From Lachnospiraceae bacterium (lineage in GTDB: Bacteria > Bacillota > Clostridia > Lachnospirales > Lachnospiraceae), in NCBI GenBank assembly GCA_021204285.1, contig JAJPZP010000163.1, positions 1 through 7,280 on the forward strand: a stretch of DNA of 7,280 nt, read 5' to 3'. The position numbers were made by a program, and so were the translations under genes. Within the stretch, counting starts at the first letter, position 1, and each line of letters opens with the position of its first letter. The notes under the pieces were generated by a model, which was given only the letters and a program-made list of their open reading frames with translations, did not search any database and was not told the DNA's origin. Shown piece by piece: positions 1 to 6,140 of this stretch.

Positions 1-1355
1 ACAAGGAACCCCAGCGCCTTCTGTTTGCCGCCGCGGTAATCGGCCACAGACTGTGGATTCTCTGCGATGACCTGCTCGACCGTGCTGCGCAGCGCGCCCT
101 CGTCGTTCACCGTCTTCAGGCCGTGTTCCTCCACGTAACGGTCCGGATCGACATCTTCCAGGAAAATCTTCTCGAACACTTCTTTTGCGACAGAGCTGTT
201 GATTGTCCCGGCGTCGACAAGCTCAATCAGCTTCGCGAGGTTCTCCGGCGAAAAGTCGAGATCGTCCGCCTCCATCTCATGCTCCTTCATCAGACGCATT
301 GTCTCTCCCATCAGCCAGTTTGAGACCTTCTTCGGCTTGCCGCAGACTGCAGTCGCTGCCTCAAAAAGATCCGCCATTCTTTTTGCGGAGGTGAGAATCT
401 GCGCGTCATAATCCGGGATATCAAAATCCTTCTTATAGCGGATCAGCTTCTCCGTGCGCAGCTCCGGCTGGCGCGCTTTGATCTCGGCGAGCCACTCGTC
501 GCTGATAATGACCGGCACAAGATCCGGTTCCGGGAATTAACGGTAGTCCTGCGCGGCTTCCTTGGAGCGCATCGCGAAGGAAGCTTCCTTATTGTCATCC
601 CATCTGCGCGTCTCCTGGATGACCGGGCGCCCCATCTCGATCAGCTCGATCTGACGCTCCCGCTCCCCGTCGATCGCATGGGCGATCGCCTTGAAAGAGT
701 TCAGGTTCTTCATCTCGGTACGGGTACCGAGATTCTCGCTCCCCACCTCGCGCACCGACAGATTCACGTCCGCGCGCATCGAGCCCTCCTGCAGCTTGCA
801 ATCGGACGCGCCGAGATACTGAATGATCAGGCGCAGCTTGTCAAGGTAAGCAATCACCTCGTCCGCGCTGCGCATGTCCGGCTCGGACACGATCTCAATC
901 AGCGGCACACCGGAGCGGTTGAAGTCGACCAGGGAGACATCCTCCCACTCGTCGTGAATCAGCTTTCCCGCGTCCTCCTCCATGTGAATCTCATGGATGC
1001 CGATCTTCTTCGGACCCGCGGGCGTGTCGATCTCGACCCAGCCGTCCCGGCAGATCGGGTAATAGAGCTGAGAAATCTGATAGTTCTGCGGGTTATCCGG
1101 ATAAAAATAATTTTTCCGGTCGAACTTGCAGTTCTGCGTGATCGTGCAGTTCGTCGCGAGGCCGACGGCCGCCGCGTACTCCACGACCTGCTTATTCAAC
1201 ACCGGCAGCGACCCCGGCATGCCGGTGCAGACCGGACAGGTATGGCTGTTCGGCGCGCCACCGAAGGCCGTGCTGCAGGAACAGAAGATCTTGGTCTTCG
1301 TGGCAAGCTCCACGTGAACCTCCAGGCCGATGACTGTCTCATATTGTCTGCTCAT
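1..1355 (-). pseudogene. gatB: gatB, Asp/Glu-tRNA amidotransferase subunit B, broken by an in-frame stop; 3' end off the window
   Basis: GatB is the tRNA-binding and kinase subunit of GatCAB. It phosphorylates the side chain of Asp or Glu mischarged on tRNA-Asn or tRNA-Gln, before ammonia from GatA amidates it. The first 272 codons (1355-540) read as a normal cradle domain: start [17 protein letters not shown], zinc-type cysteines C25, C27, C40 and C43, [11 protein letters not shown] at 121-131 and [17 protein letters not shown] at 144-160. Codon 273 (537-539) is TAA where the family has the second Tyr of DYRYFPEPDL. The same frame then stays open for 178 more codons to the window edge and reads as a normal GatB helical and tail region (FPEPDLVPVI, KKVSNWLMGE, GGKQKALGFL). 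About 25 codons should lie outside. The start ATG is 9 nt after AGGAGG (1365-1370), which overlaps the gatA stop and suggests translational coupling. This is either a true nonsense mutation or a one-base sequence error. Identity is very secure; functional state is not. Confidence 0.9.
537..539 (-). other. In-frame TAA stop inside gatB
   Basis: On the minus strand the codons run CAG GAC TAC CGT TAA TTC CCG GAA CCG, giving Q D Y R stop F P E P. The family motif is DYRYFPEP, so a TAC or TAT Tyr codon has become TAA through its third base (plus-strand position 537). No bases are gained or lost, since the frame continues correctly on both sides. TAA also ends gatA, aspS and the phospholipase-like gene here, so the codon is not reassigned. 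Confidence 0.95.
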
Positions 1356-1369
1356 CTTCTCTTCCCTCC

Positions 1370-2830
1370 TTACTCTGCCGCCGGGCAGTGCACGTAGCTG
1401 CGGCTCTGCTCAAAGGCATAGGCCGCACGGATAATATTTTCTTCCTTAAAACAGTCTCCCATCAGCTGCATGCCGACCGGCAGTCCCCTGCTGTCGAGAC
1501 CGCAGGGGACCGTGATGCCCGGCAGCCCCGCCAGGTTGACGGAGATCGTATAAATATCACCAAGATACATCTTGATCGGATCACTTAAGGACTCCCCGAG
1601 TTTCGGCGCAGTCGTCGGAGCCGCCGGTCCGAGGATGACGTCGTATTTCGCGAACGCACGGTCGAAAGCCTGCCTGATCAACGCCTTGGTCTTCAGCGCC
1701 TTGAGGTAGTAAGCGTCATAGTAGCCGGAACTCAGAACGAAAGAGCCCAGCATAATACGGCGCTTCACCTCGGGGCCGAAGCCCTCGCTGCGCGACTTCT
1801 TGTACATATTGTGCAGGCCATTGTAGTCCTGCGTGCGGTAACCGTATTTCACGCCGTCAAAGCGGGCGAGGTTCGAGCTGGCCTCTGCCGAAGCAATGAT
1901 ATAGTAGGCGGGAATCGCGTACTCCACGAGGCTTAAGTCAAATTCCTCGAGAATCGCGCCCTTCTCCTCCAGCACCTTCGCGGCCTTCAAAATCGGTTCC
2001 TTCACCTCCGCGTCGAGGCCGTCCCCGAAATAATCCCGCGGAATACCGATGCGCAGCCCTTTTACGTCGTCGCGCAGCGCCGCGGTAAAATCGTAACTCT
2101 CCCGGCACACGGAAGTGCTGTCCTTCGGATCATGCGAAGCGATCGCCTCCAGCACGGTCGCGCAGTCGGTTACGTCCTTGCAGACCGGCCCAATCTGGTC
2201 AAGTGAGGAGCCATAGGCGATCAGGCCATAGCGGGATACCGTACCGTAGGTCGGCTTGAGTCCGGTAACGCCGCAGAAAGAGCTCGGCTGGCGGATCGAA
2301 CCGCCGGTGTCGGAGCCAAGCGCATAAGCGCATTCCTCCGCCGCCACCGCCGCGCAGCTGCCGCCCGAGGAACCGCCCGGCACATGCTCCGGATTCCAGG
2401 GATTTTTCGTTGGGCCAAAGAACGAGGTCTCGGTCGTGCTTCCCATCGCGAACTCGTCCATATTGGTCTTACCGATGACCACAGCGCCGGCTTTTCTGAG
2501 GTTCAGCACCGCCTCCGCCGTATAAGTCGGTTTGAAATTATAGAGAATCTTCGAGCTGCAGGTCGTCAGCATGCCCTCCGTACACATATTGTCCTTGATC
2601 GCGACCGGCACGCCCGCGAGCGGACCTGTCAGCTCTCCGGAGGCAATCCTCTGCTGCACAGCCTCCGCTTCGCGCAACGCCGCTTCCTCGTCCACAGTCA
2701 CGTAGCAGTTGTACTTCTCATCCAGCCGTTTCACCTGTGCAAGCGCGTCCTTCGTCGCCTCGACGGCGGATACTTCGCCCGCGGCGATCTTCTTTCCCAG
2801 CTCTACGGCGGTCAGACTCATCAAACTCAT
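1370..2830 (-). CDS. gatA: GatA, glutamine amidase subunit of Asp/Glu-tRNA amidotransferase
   Basis: GatA hydrolyses glutamine to release ammonia, which passes to GatB to amidate Asp-tRNA-Asn or Glu-tRNA-Gln. The product is 486 aa, the usual family length, and belongs to the amidase signature family. The Ser-cisSer-Lys triad is visible: K79 in VAIKDNM, S154 in PGGSSGGS and S178 in DTGGSIR. These numbers agree with those I recall for Staphylococcus aureus GatA. The substrate-side segment [17 protein letters not shown] follows at 187-203. The ATG at 2830 is preferred over the in-frame ATG at 2821 because AGGAGG (2840-2845) sits 9 nt before the first and 18 nt before the second. That site overlaps the gatC stop, and the gatA stop overlaps the gatB site, so gatC, gatA and gatB look like one tightly coupled operon. 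The frame is intact with no missing key residue. Confidence 0.98.
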   Translation of the reverse strand: MSLMSLTAVELGKKIAAGEVSAVEATKDALAQVKRLDEKYNCYVTVDEEAALREAEAVQQRIASGELTGPLAGVPVAIKDNMCTEGMLTTCSSKILYNFKPTYTAEAVLNLRKAGAVVIGKTNMDEFAMGSTTETSFFGPTKNPWNPEHVPGGSSGGSCAAVAAEECAYALGSDTGGSIRQPSSFCGVTGLKPTYGTVSRYGLIAYGSSLDQIGPVCKDVTDCATVLEAIASHDPKDSTSVCRESYDFTAALRDDVKGLRIGIPRDYFGDGLDAEVKEPILKAAKVLEEKGAILEEFDLSLVEYAIPAYYIIASAEASSNLARFDGVKYGYRTQDYNGLHNMYKKSRSEGFGPEVKRRIMLGSFVLSSGYYDAYYLKALKTKALIRQAFDRAFAKYDVILGPAAPTTAPKLGESLSDPIKMYLGDIYTISVNLAGLPGITVPCGLDSRGLPVGMQLMGDCFKEENIIRAAYAFEQSRSYVHCPAAE

Positions 2831-2843
2831 ATTTCACGCCCTC

Positions 2844-3137
2844 CTACTCTACCGTCTTCGGCACCTTGAACGCGTTTTCGCTACGTGCGGGCGCGTTTGC
2901 AAGGGTCTTTTCGTGCTCGTCGCCGTTCGTCACCACGTCCTCGCGGAACACGTTGTGCACCGGAAATACGTGCGACATCGGCTCGACGCCCTCGGTGTCG
3001 AGGCCATTCAGCATGTCAATATAGTCCAGCATGTTTCCCATGTCTTTCTTCGCCTGCTCCTTCTCCTCGTCGGAGAGTTCGAGCTTCGCAAGGATGCCGA
3101 CGTACTCAATCGTCTCATCCGAAATAATATTTGCCAT
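2844..3137 (-). CDS. gatC: GatC, small subunit of Asp/Glu-tRNA amidotransferase
   Basis: GatC is a small belt-like subunit that wraps around the GatA-GatB interface and stabilises the complex. It has no catalytic residues of its own. The 97-aa product has the usual length and shape: an N-terminal helical part ([18 protein letters not shown], then a helix ending near [18 protein letters not shown]) followed by the extended tail with [17 protein letters not shown] and a C-terminal [10 protein letters not shown]. The ATG at 3137 follows AAGGAG (3144-3149) by 6 nt. It is the first gene of gatCAB. The 690 bp before it hold only palindromic repeats, so it is either read through from the T-box-controlled aspS promoter or has its own promoter that I could not identify. 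The stop is TAG, embedded in the gatA ribosome binding site. Confidence 0.97.
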   Translation of the reverse strand: MANIISDETIEYVGILAKLELSDEEKEQAKKDMGNMLDYIDMLNGLDTEGVEPMSHVFPVHNVFREDVVTNGDEHEKTLANAPARSENAFKVPKTVE

Positions 3138-3174
3138 GAAGGTCTCCTTCCTTTCTCTCTATTCCCGCCCGAAA

Positions 3175-3312
3175 CGCTCCCCTATGGTTTTAAGGACTCG
3201 CTCCCGCTCAGGAGGAAGACGCAGCGGACACTAAGCTCAGCCTTCGCCTGATCGGCTTGACTTCGCTAAGTGCCGGCGCTTCCTCAATGGTCCTTAAAAC
3301 CATAGGGGAGCG
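3175..3312. repeat. Palindromic element A with perfect 23-bp terminal inverted repeats
   Basis: Positions 3175-3197 and 3290-3312 are perfect 23-bp inverted copies (the left arm contains CCCCTATGGTTTTAAGGAC). They enclose about 92 bp. Read on the minus strand, the interior is close kin to the core of the two larger repeats at 3485-3583 and 3692-3789: shared stretches include GGCACTTAG and GGCTGAGCTTAGTGTCCGCT. The interior is itself an imperfect hairpin, so the whole element can fold as one long stem. It ends about 25 bp upstream of the gatC ribosome binding site. It may be a small non-autonomous mobile element or a species-specific intergenic palindrome. No transposase is visible. Confidence 0.85.
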
Positions 3313-3371
3313 CTCCGGGCTGCACAGTGGCAGGGGATAGAGATATTATTCTTTATTTTACAACTTGTAGC

Positions 3372-3419
3372 GTAACACTTGTAGCGACCTTTGCAGTTTT
3401 CCACGCAGCCAAGTGTTAC
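3372..3419. repeat. Short palindrome, apparent internally deleted copy of the large repeats
   Basis: GTAACACTTG at 3372-3381 and CAAGTGTTAC at 3410-3419 are perfect 10-bp inverted arms around 28 bp. On the minus strand the right side reads GTAACACTTGGCTGCGTGG and then CTGCAAAGGTC. This matches the ends of the two full units (GTAACGCCTTGGCCCCGTGG and CTGCAATGGTC), but the core hairpin is absent. It is therefore best read as a third, shortened unit of the same tandem array. Confidence 0.7.
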
Positions 3420-3621
3420 GACTTCTACCGTTTACAGCGTAACACTTGCCTCGACCTTGTGGGGTGCTGCTGTGGTCTGTATGCGGACCATCAGGGCGGC
3501 GTCGGCACTTGGCGAAGCCGAGCCGCAAGGCGAAGGCTGAGCCTTAGTACCGCTACGTCCGCCCTCTGAGCGAGAGCGGGTTCGCAGACTGACCTCTGCA
3601 GCCCCCCCACGGAGCCAATGC
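3415..3621. repeat. Tandem palindromic repeat, unit 1 (about 207 bp)
   Basis: The unit starts at GTTACGACTTCTACCG and runs to the next GTTAC at 3622. By hand alignment it differs from unit 2 at about 26 positions, or roughly 87 percent identity. Within it, 3439-3626 is a long imperfect palindrome: GTAACACTTG opposes GCGTTAC, GGGGTGCTGC opposes GCAGCCCCCC, and GGGCGG opposes CCGCCC. The inner core is 3485-3583. No coding potential or CRISPR-like spacer is seen. Confidence 0.85.
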
Positions 3622-3828
3622 GTTACAACTTCCATCGTTTACAACGTGACACCTGCCTCAGCCTTGTTGGGTGCTGCTATGGTCTGTATGCGGACCATCA
3701 GGGCGGCGTCGGCACTTAGTGAAGCCGAGCCGTCAGGCGATGGCTGAGCTTAGTGTCCGCTACGTCCGCCCTCTGAGCGGAAGCGGGTTCGCAGACTGAC
3801 CATTGCAGCTCCCCACGGGGCCAAGGCG
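3622..3828. repeat. Tandem palindromic repeat, unit 2 (about 206 bp), abutting the aspS stop
   Basis: This is the second copy of the unit, beginning at GTTACAACTTCCATCG. Its core at 3692-3789 contains the near-palindromic GGCACTTAG ... GCTTAGTG segment shared with element A. The terminal GTTAC at 3828-3832 (GTAAC on the minus strand) overlaps the aspS stop codon TAA at 3829-3831. Differences between the units are scattered substitutions and a few single-base indels, and several opposing arm sequences are conserved in both, so the folded form may be what is maintained. That last point is inference. Confidence 0.85.
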
Positions 3829-5160
3829 TTACGGCTCTAACCTCGACAGGTCGCGGGGATAGAGGGTGGCCTCGCGCACATTGTCCTCGCCGACCAGCTT
3901 CATGGTCAGGCGTTCGAGGCCGATACCGAGGCCACCATGCGGCGGCATGCCGTAGCGGAAGGTGTCGAGGTACTGTTCGAGGCCCTCCTGCTCCATCCCA
4001 CGGGCCGCAATCTTGTCGACAAGCATCTGGTAATCGTGGATGCGCTGCCCGCCGGTCGTAACTTCAAGTCCCTGATACAGCAGATCAAAGCTGAGCGTGA
4101 AACGGCTGTCCTCCGGATCATCCATCGCGTAGAAGGGTCGCTTCTTCGAGGGGTAGTGCGTGACAAACACGAAGTCCGCGTCGTACTCTTCCTTGAAATA
4201 CTGGCCGATCAGTGACTCTTCCTCCGGCTCGAGGTCGAAGGGGTTACGAATCTTGCGGTTATATTTCTCCGCGACGAGCTCCTTCGCGCGGTCGAAGCGC
4301 ACCGCGGGAATCTCGTCCGTCTTCGGCAGGGTGATGTTCAGCATCTTCAACTCTTTCACGTAATCCTGCTGAAGCAGGCGCACCATGTGCTGCAGAAAGC
4401 CGGTCTCCATCGCCATGATATCCTCGAAGCTGTCGATGTAGCCCATCTCGAAGTCAAGCGAGGTGTACTCGTTCAGGTGACGCTTCGTGTTGTGCTTCTC
4501 CGCACGGAATACCGGCGCGGTCTCGAAGACCCGATCAAAGACGCCGACCATCATCTGCTTGTAGAGCTGTGGCGACTGCTGCAGCACCGCAGGGCGGTGG
4601 AAATACTCCAGTTTGAAGAGGTTCGCGCCGCCCTCGGCGCTCTTCGCACCGATCTTCGGCGTATGGATCTCCGTGAATCCTTCTCCGTAGAGGAAGTCAC
4701 GAAAACTGCGGACAATGCCCTCCTGAAGCTTGAACTTCGCGCGCTCGCGCACATTCCGCAGGGAGACCGAGCGCATATTCAGCTTCGCCTCCAGCGAGGT
4801 GTTCAGCTTCCACTTGGCGATCGGCAACGGCAACGGCGCGCTCGGCTCTGACAGCATGCGGATACCCTTCAGGCACAGCTCGACGCCACCCGGCGCGCGC
4901 TCCTCCTGCTCGAGAACGCCCTCCACTTCTACCGTGGCGACTTCGCGCAGATCCTTCAGGTCAAATCCTGCCTTTCCCTCCTCGTAAACACACTGCAGCA
5001 GCCCGTCCCGCTTCCGCAGCACGATGAATGCGATTTCACCCATATGGCGAATCGTGTGAACCGCACCGTTTACTTTCACACGCTGCCCCAGCAGTTCGCC
5101 GCTCAGAAGTTCCGGAAGCTCACGTGTGTCTGGCTTTTTTACTCCGCTTACAAAATCCAT
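3829..5160 (-). CDS. aspS: Aspartyl-tRNA synthetase, short archaeal type, probably non-discriminating
   Basis: This class II synthetase attaches Asp to tRNA-Asp and, if non-discriminating, also to tRNA-Asn for conversion by GatCAB. From the ATG at 5160 it is 443 aa, much shorter than the roughly 590-aa bacterial AspRS because it lacks the GAD insertion domain. An N-terminal OB-fold anticodon-binding domain (about 20-115) is followed by motif 1 (FLYGEGFTEIHTPKI, 157-170), motif 2 (FRAEKHNT, 218-225) and motif 3 (GIGLERL, 412-418), ending in YPRDLSRLEP. From memory, discriminating archaeal enzymes have Trp where A33 stands (GAVH) and Lys where P90 stands (APGG). The residues here fit the non-discriminating type, pending an alignment. 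The start is set by AGGAGG 8 nt upstream. An in-frame GTG at 5178 overlaps that site and is unlikely. It is controlled by a T-box leader and lies upstream of gatCAB across a repeat-filled gap. Confidence 0.95.
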   Translation of the reverse strand: MDFVSGVKKPDTRELPELLSGELLGQRVKVNGAVHTIRHMGEIAFIVLRKRDGLLQCVYEEGKAGFDLKDLREVATVEVEGVLEQEERAPGGVELCLKGIRMLSEPSAPLPLPIAKWKLNTSLEAKLNMRSVSLRNVRERAKFKLQEGIVRSFRDFLYGEGFTEIHTPKIGAKSAEGGANLFKLEYFHRPAVLQQSPQLYKQMMVGVFDRVFETAPVFRAEKHNTKRHLNEYTSLDFEMGYIDSFEDIMAMETGFLQHMVRLLQQDYVKELKMLNITLPKTDEIPAVRFDRAKELVAEKYNRKIRNPFDLEPEEESLIGQYFKEEYDADFVFVTHYPSKKRPFYAMDDPEDSRFTLSFDLLYQGLEVTTGGQRIHDYQMLVDKIAARGMEQEGLEQYLDTFRYGMPPHGGLGIGLERLTMKLVGEDNVREATLYPRDLSRLEP

Positions 5161-5168
5161 ATTTCTTA

Positions 5169-5174
5169 CCTCCT
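5169..5174 (-). promoter_or_regulatory. aspS ribosome binding site that fixes the start
   Basis: AGGAGG on the minus strand is followed by the 8-nt spacer TAAGAAAT and ATG at 5160-5158. The longer frame beginning with GTG at 5178 would place the start codon upstream of and overlapping this site, so it is rejected. The hairpin formed by the third GTCCCGGAA copy ends 6 nt upstream. Confidence 0.9.
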
Positions 5175-5189
5175 GCACTTTTCCGGGAC

Positions 5190-5223
5190 AAAGAAAGTCC
5201 CGGAATATAAAATATTCCGGGAC
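5190..5223 (-). terminator. Regulated intrinsic terminator of the aspS T-box
   Basis: On the minus strand a perfect 12-bp stem (GTCCCGGAATAT with ATATTCCGGGAC, loop TTT) is followed by TTTCTTT. Its 5' arm shares bases 5223-5218 with the 3' strand of the antiterminator, the usual mutually exclusive arrangement. The T tract is interrupted by a C, so termination may be modest. Confidence 0.9.
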
Positions 5224-5482
5224 GGGATTGTTTTGTTTCCCGCGGTACCACCCGCATTGAGACCTGCCATGAAAATGCGCCTGTCTCCTCTCAACTGCAT
5301 ATAACGCCTGCCCGCGTGCTGACCTACTCTTCCTTCGACCAGCCGGCTCCCAGGTGTTCCCTTTGCCCGCTCTTCCAGAGGACGCTCTCAGTCGGTGACG
5401 TCCTGTTCCTGTCGGCCTCTGCGTGACAAGAGTCCTGTTCTCCGCCTTTTCATAATGTCCGCACCAGCGGACACCTTCATTG
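5197..5482 (-). promoter_or_regulatory. T-box riboswitch leader of aspS, specifier GAA/AAC
   Basis: The leader binds uncharged tRNA and then blocks the terminator, switching on aspS and possibly gatCAB. The T-box GGGTGGTACCGCGG is at 5240-5253. The antiterminator pairs CGGG (5251-5254) with CCCG (5218-5221) and GCGGG (5239-5243) with CCCGT (5222-5226). Stem I spans about 5446-5345: GGC with GCC at the base, a GGAGAA/GGA internal loop, CAGG with CCTG, the specifier loop, then TTGTC and CGC with GCGGGCAA. The specifier strand reads AGGGAACA, with GAA (Glu) at 5359-5357 and AAC (Asn) at 5358-5356. AAC followed by ACCTGGGAG fits the usual position of the specifier. No Asp GAC triplet lies in this strand. 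The acceptor-binding TGGT would pair with an A discriminator, or with G by wobble. The 5' end is estimated from the promoter, and the pairing was done by eye. Confidence 0.92.
5456..5473 (-). other. Small hairpin at the 5' end of the aspS leader
   Basis: TGTCCGC and GCGGACA form a perfect 7-bp stem with a TGGT loop. It lies between the likely transcription start and T-box Stem I, separated from Stem I by about 9 nt. It is not part of the standard T-box fold. It may simply protect the 5' end of the transcript. Confidence 0.6.
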
Positions 5483-5488
5483 CCAATT

Positions 5489-5517
5489 ATCCTAGCACAG
5501 CTTTTTCAGAATTGCAA
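5489..5517 (-). promoter_or_regulatory. Promoter of the aspS leader
   Basis: The -35 TTGCAA (5517-5512), a 17-bp spacer and the -10 TAGGAT (5494-5489) with an upstream TG (extended -10, TGCTAGGAT) fit a housekeeping sigma-A promoter. Transcription should begin near 5481-5484, shortly before the first leader hairpin. It sits within 10 bp of the stop codon of the upstream gene. Confidence 0.75.
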
Positions 5518-5526
5518 GGGGAAATT

Positions 5527-6099
5527 TTAGCCCGCACAGGCAGGCATCGGCACCACGGCAGGCTGAAGAAGCGAGAGCAGTACCCGCCCGCAGGCCTCCG
5601 TGATATACGAGCAATCTCTCTCCACATTACTCGGAGCTTCCATGTAAGCCTGATGAAGTTTTTGAATTTCTTCCAGGATCTCATCCGCGGAGAGAAACGT
5701 GCTGCCCCACGCGGGAAACAGAGTCTTTCCGCGAACATAGGAGCGCATCCCTTTTTTCAGGCGTTTCTCATAGAGGCAATGCGCTCTCAGATTTCCGGGG
5801 TAATTGGGGTTGTGCGGGTAGGTAAAATAATCTGCGATATAGTGAATCACCTGTCCGAGATCGACGACGTAGCGCATCGAATCCGCTGACCAGTACCCCT
5901 CCCTAAAGGAAAGCGCGCGCAGTTTTCCCGCCACAAGGTCAAATGTCGTCTCATACTCATGCCGTCTCGTCACAAAAGACGGCTTCAGATCCGGCAGTAC
6001 ACTGCCGAAATAAAACGCTTTCCATCTGCGCTGCAGGACCTCGTTTCCCATACTATCCATCAGGTATCCCGCCAGGGTCAGATGCGATTTTTTTCTCAT
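5527..6099 (-). CDS. Zinc-dependent phospholipase C-like protein
   Basis: The 190-aa product resembles the zinc-dependent phospholipase C domain family found widely in Clostridia, whose cellular role is mostly unknown. The candidate metal ligands are H6 (KKSH), D37 (LPDLKP), H47 (RRHEYE), H86 and D90 (VIHYIAD), H96 (YPHN), and H107 with E111 (HCLYE). The H-x3-D, D-x5-H and H-x3-E spacings match those I recall for Bacillus cereus phospholipase C (H118/D122/H128 and H142/E146). Unlike the secreted enzyme it has no signal peptide and no processed N-terminal Trp, so a cytosolic protein is expected. The substrate cannot be read from sequence. The ATG at 6099 follows a GGAGAGG-rich site by 7-10 nt. 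It lies between spoVAD and the aspS leader, with its own likely promoter, and its stop is only 10 bp from the aspS -35. The link to its neighbours is probably positional. Confidence 0.85.
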   Translation of the reverse strand: MRKKSHLTLAGYLMDSMGNEVLQRRWKAFYFGSVLPDLKPSFVTRRHEYETTFDLVAGKLRALSFREGYWSADSMRYVVDLGQVIHYIADYFTYPHNPNYPGNLRAHCLYEKRLKKGMRSYVRGKTLFPAWGSTFLSADEILEEIQKLHQAYMEAPSNVERDCSYITEACGRVLLSLLQPAVVPMPACAG

Positions 6100-6140
6100 G
6101 TGCTATCCTCTCCTCACTTAAACCGAAGAGAGTATAGCAC
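6100..6140. repeat. Inverted repeat over the promoter and ribosome binding site of the phospholipase-like gene
   Basis: The arms at 6100-6112 and 6128-6140 match at 12 of 13 positions (GTGCTATCCTCTC and GAGAGTATAGCAC on the plus strand), with 15 nt between. The minus-strand -10 lies in one arm and the GGAGAGG site in the other. On the plus strand the hairpin is followed by A and eight T, the form of an intrinsic terminator, which would stop antisense transcription entering spoVAD. It could instead be an operator. Confidence 0.7.
6131..6139 (-). promoter_or_regulatory. Extended -10 of the phospholipase-like gene
   Basis: TGCTATACT on the minus strand is a near-consensus -10 (TATACT, 6136-6131) with an extended TG. 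It lies about 32 nt before the start codon. The hexamer 17 bp upstream (GTGCGC, 6159-6154) is a poor -35, so activity would rest on the extended -10. An A run lies in the spacer. Confidence 0.55.

Larger units (their letters stand above)
3138..3828. other. Non-coding repeat-filled gap between aspS and gatC
   Basis: No credible gene lies here on either strand. Open frames of 60 to 80 codons run through the palindromic repeats, have no recognisable product and mostly lack a ribosome binding site. The content is a 138-bp inverted-repeat element (3175-3312), an AT-rich stretch (about 3338-3368), a short palindrome (3372-3419) and two tandem 207-bp units (3415-3828). I see no clear intrinsic terminator after aspS on the minus strand: the hairpins lack a following T run. 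I also see no convincing promoter for gatC. The AT-rich stretch contains TAATAT on the minus strand, but no matching -35 at 16-18 bp. Confidence 0.8.

Noticed and set aside
537..539. TAA recoded as Tyr
   Set aside because: TAA is the normal stop of gatA, aspS and the phospholipase-like gene in the same window, and Tyr codons elsewhere are TAC or TAT. TAG and TGA also end genes here.
678..1397. Plus-strand open frame of 239 codons
   Set aside because: It is antisense to gatB, whose identity is certain. Its protein has no recognisable family and looks like a codon-bias shadow of a GC-rich gene.
3335..3370. Promoter for gatC in the AT-rich stretch
   Set aside because: TAATAT is present on the minus strand but the hexamers 16-18 bp upstream do not resemble a -35. 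TTGTAA lies only 9 bp away.
3432..3635. Minus-strand frame of 67 codons inside the repeat array
   Set aside because: It lies wholly within palindromic repeats, where symmetric GC-rich sequence produces open frames by chance.
3372..3832. CRISPR array
   Set aside because: The repeats are about 207 bp, imperfect and self-complementary, with no short uniform repeats or unique spacers.
5161..5178. Longer aspS start at GTG 5178
   Set aside because: It would overlap the AGGAGG site that serves the ATG at 5160, and has no ribosome binding site of its own.
5395..5889. Plus-strand open frame of 164 codons over the T-box leader and the phospholipase-like gene
   Set aside because: It runs antisense through a structured leader, the aspS promoter and a recognisable coding region. 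No family resemblance was seen.
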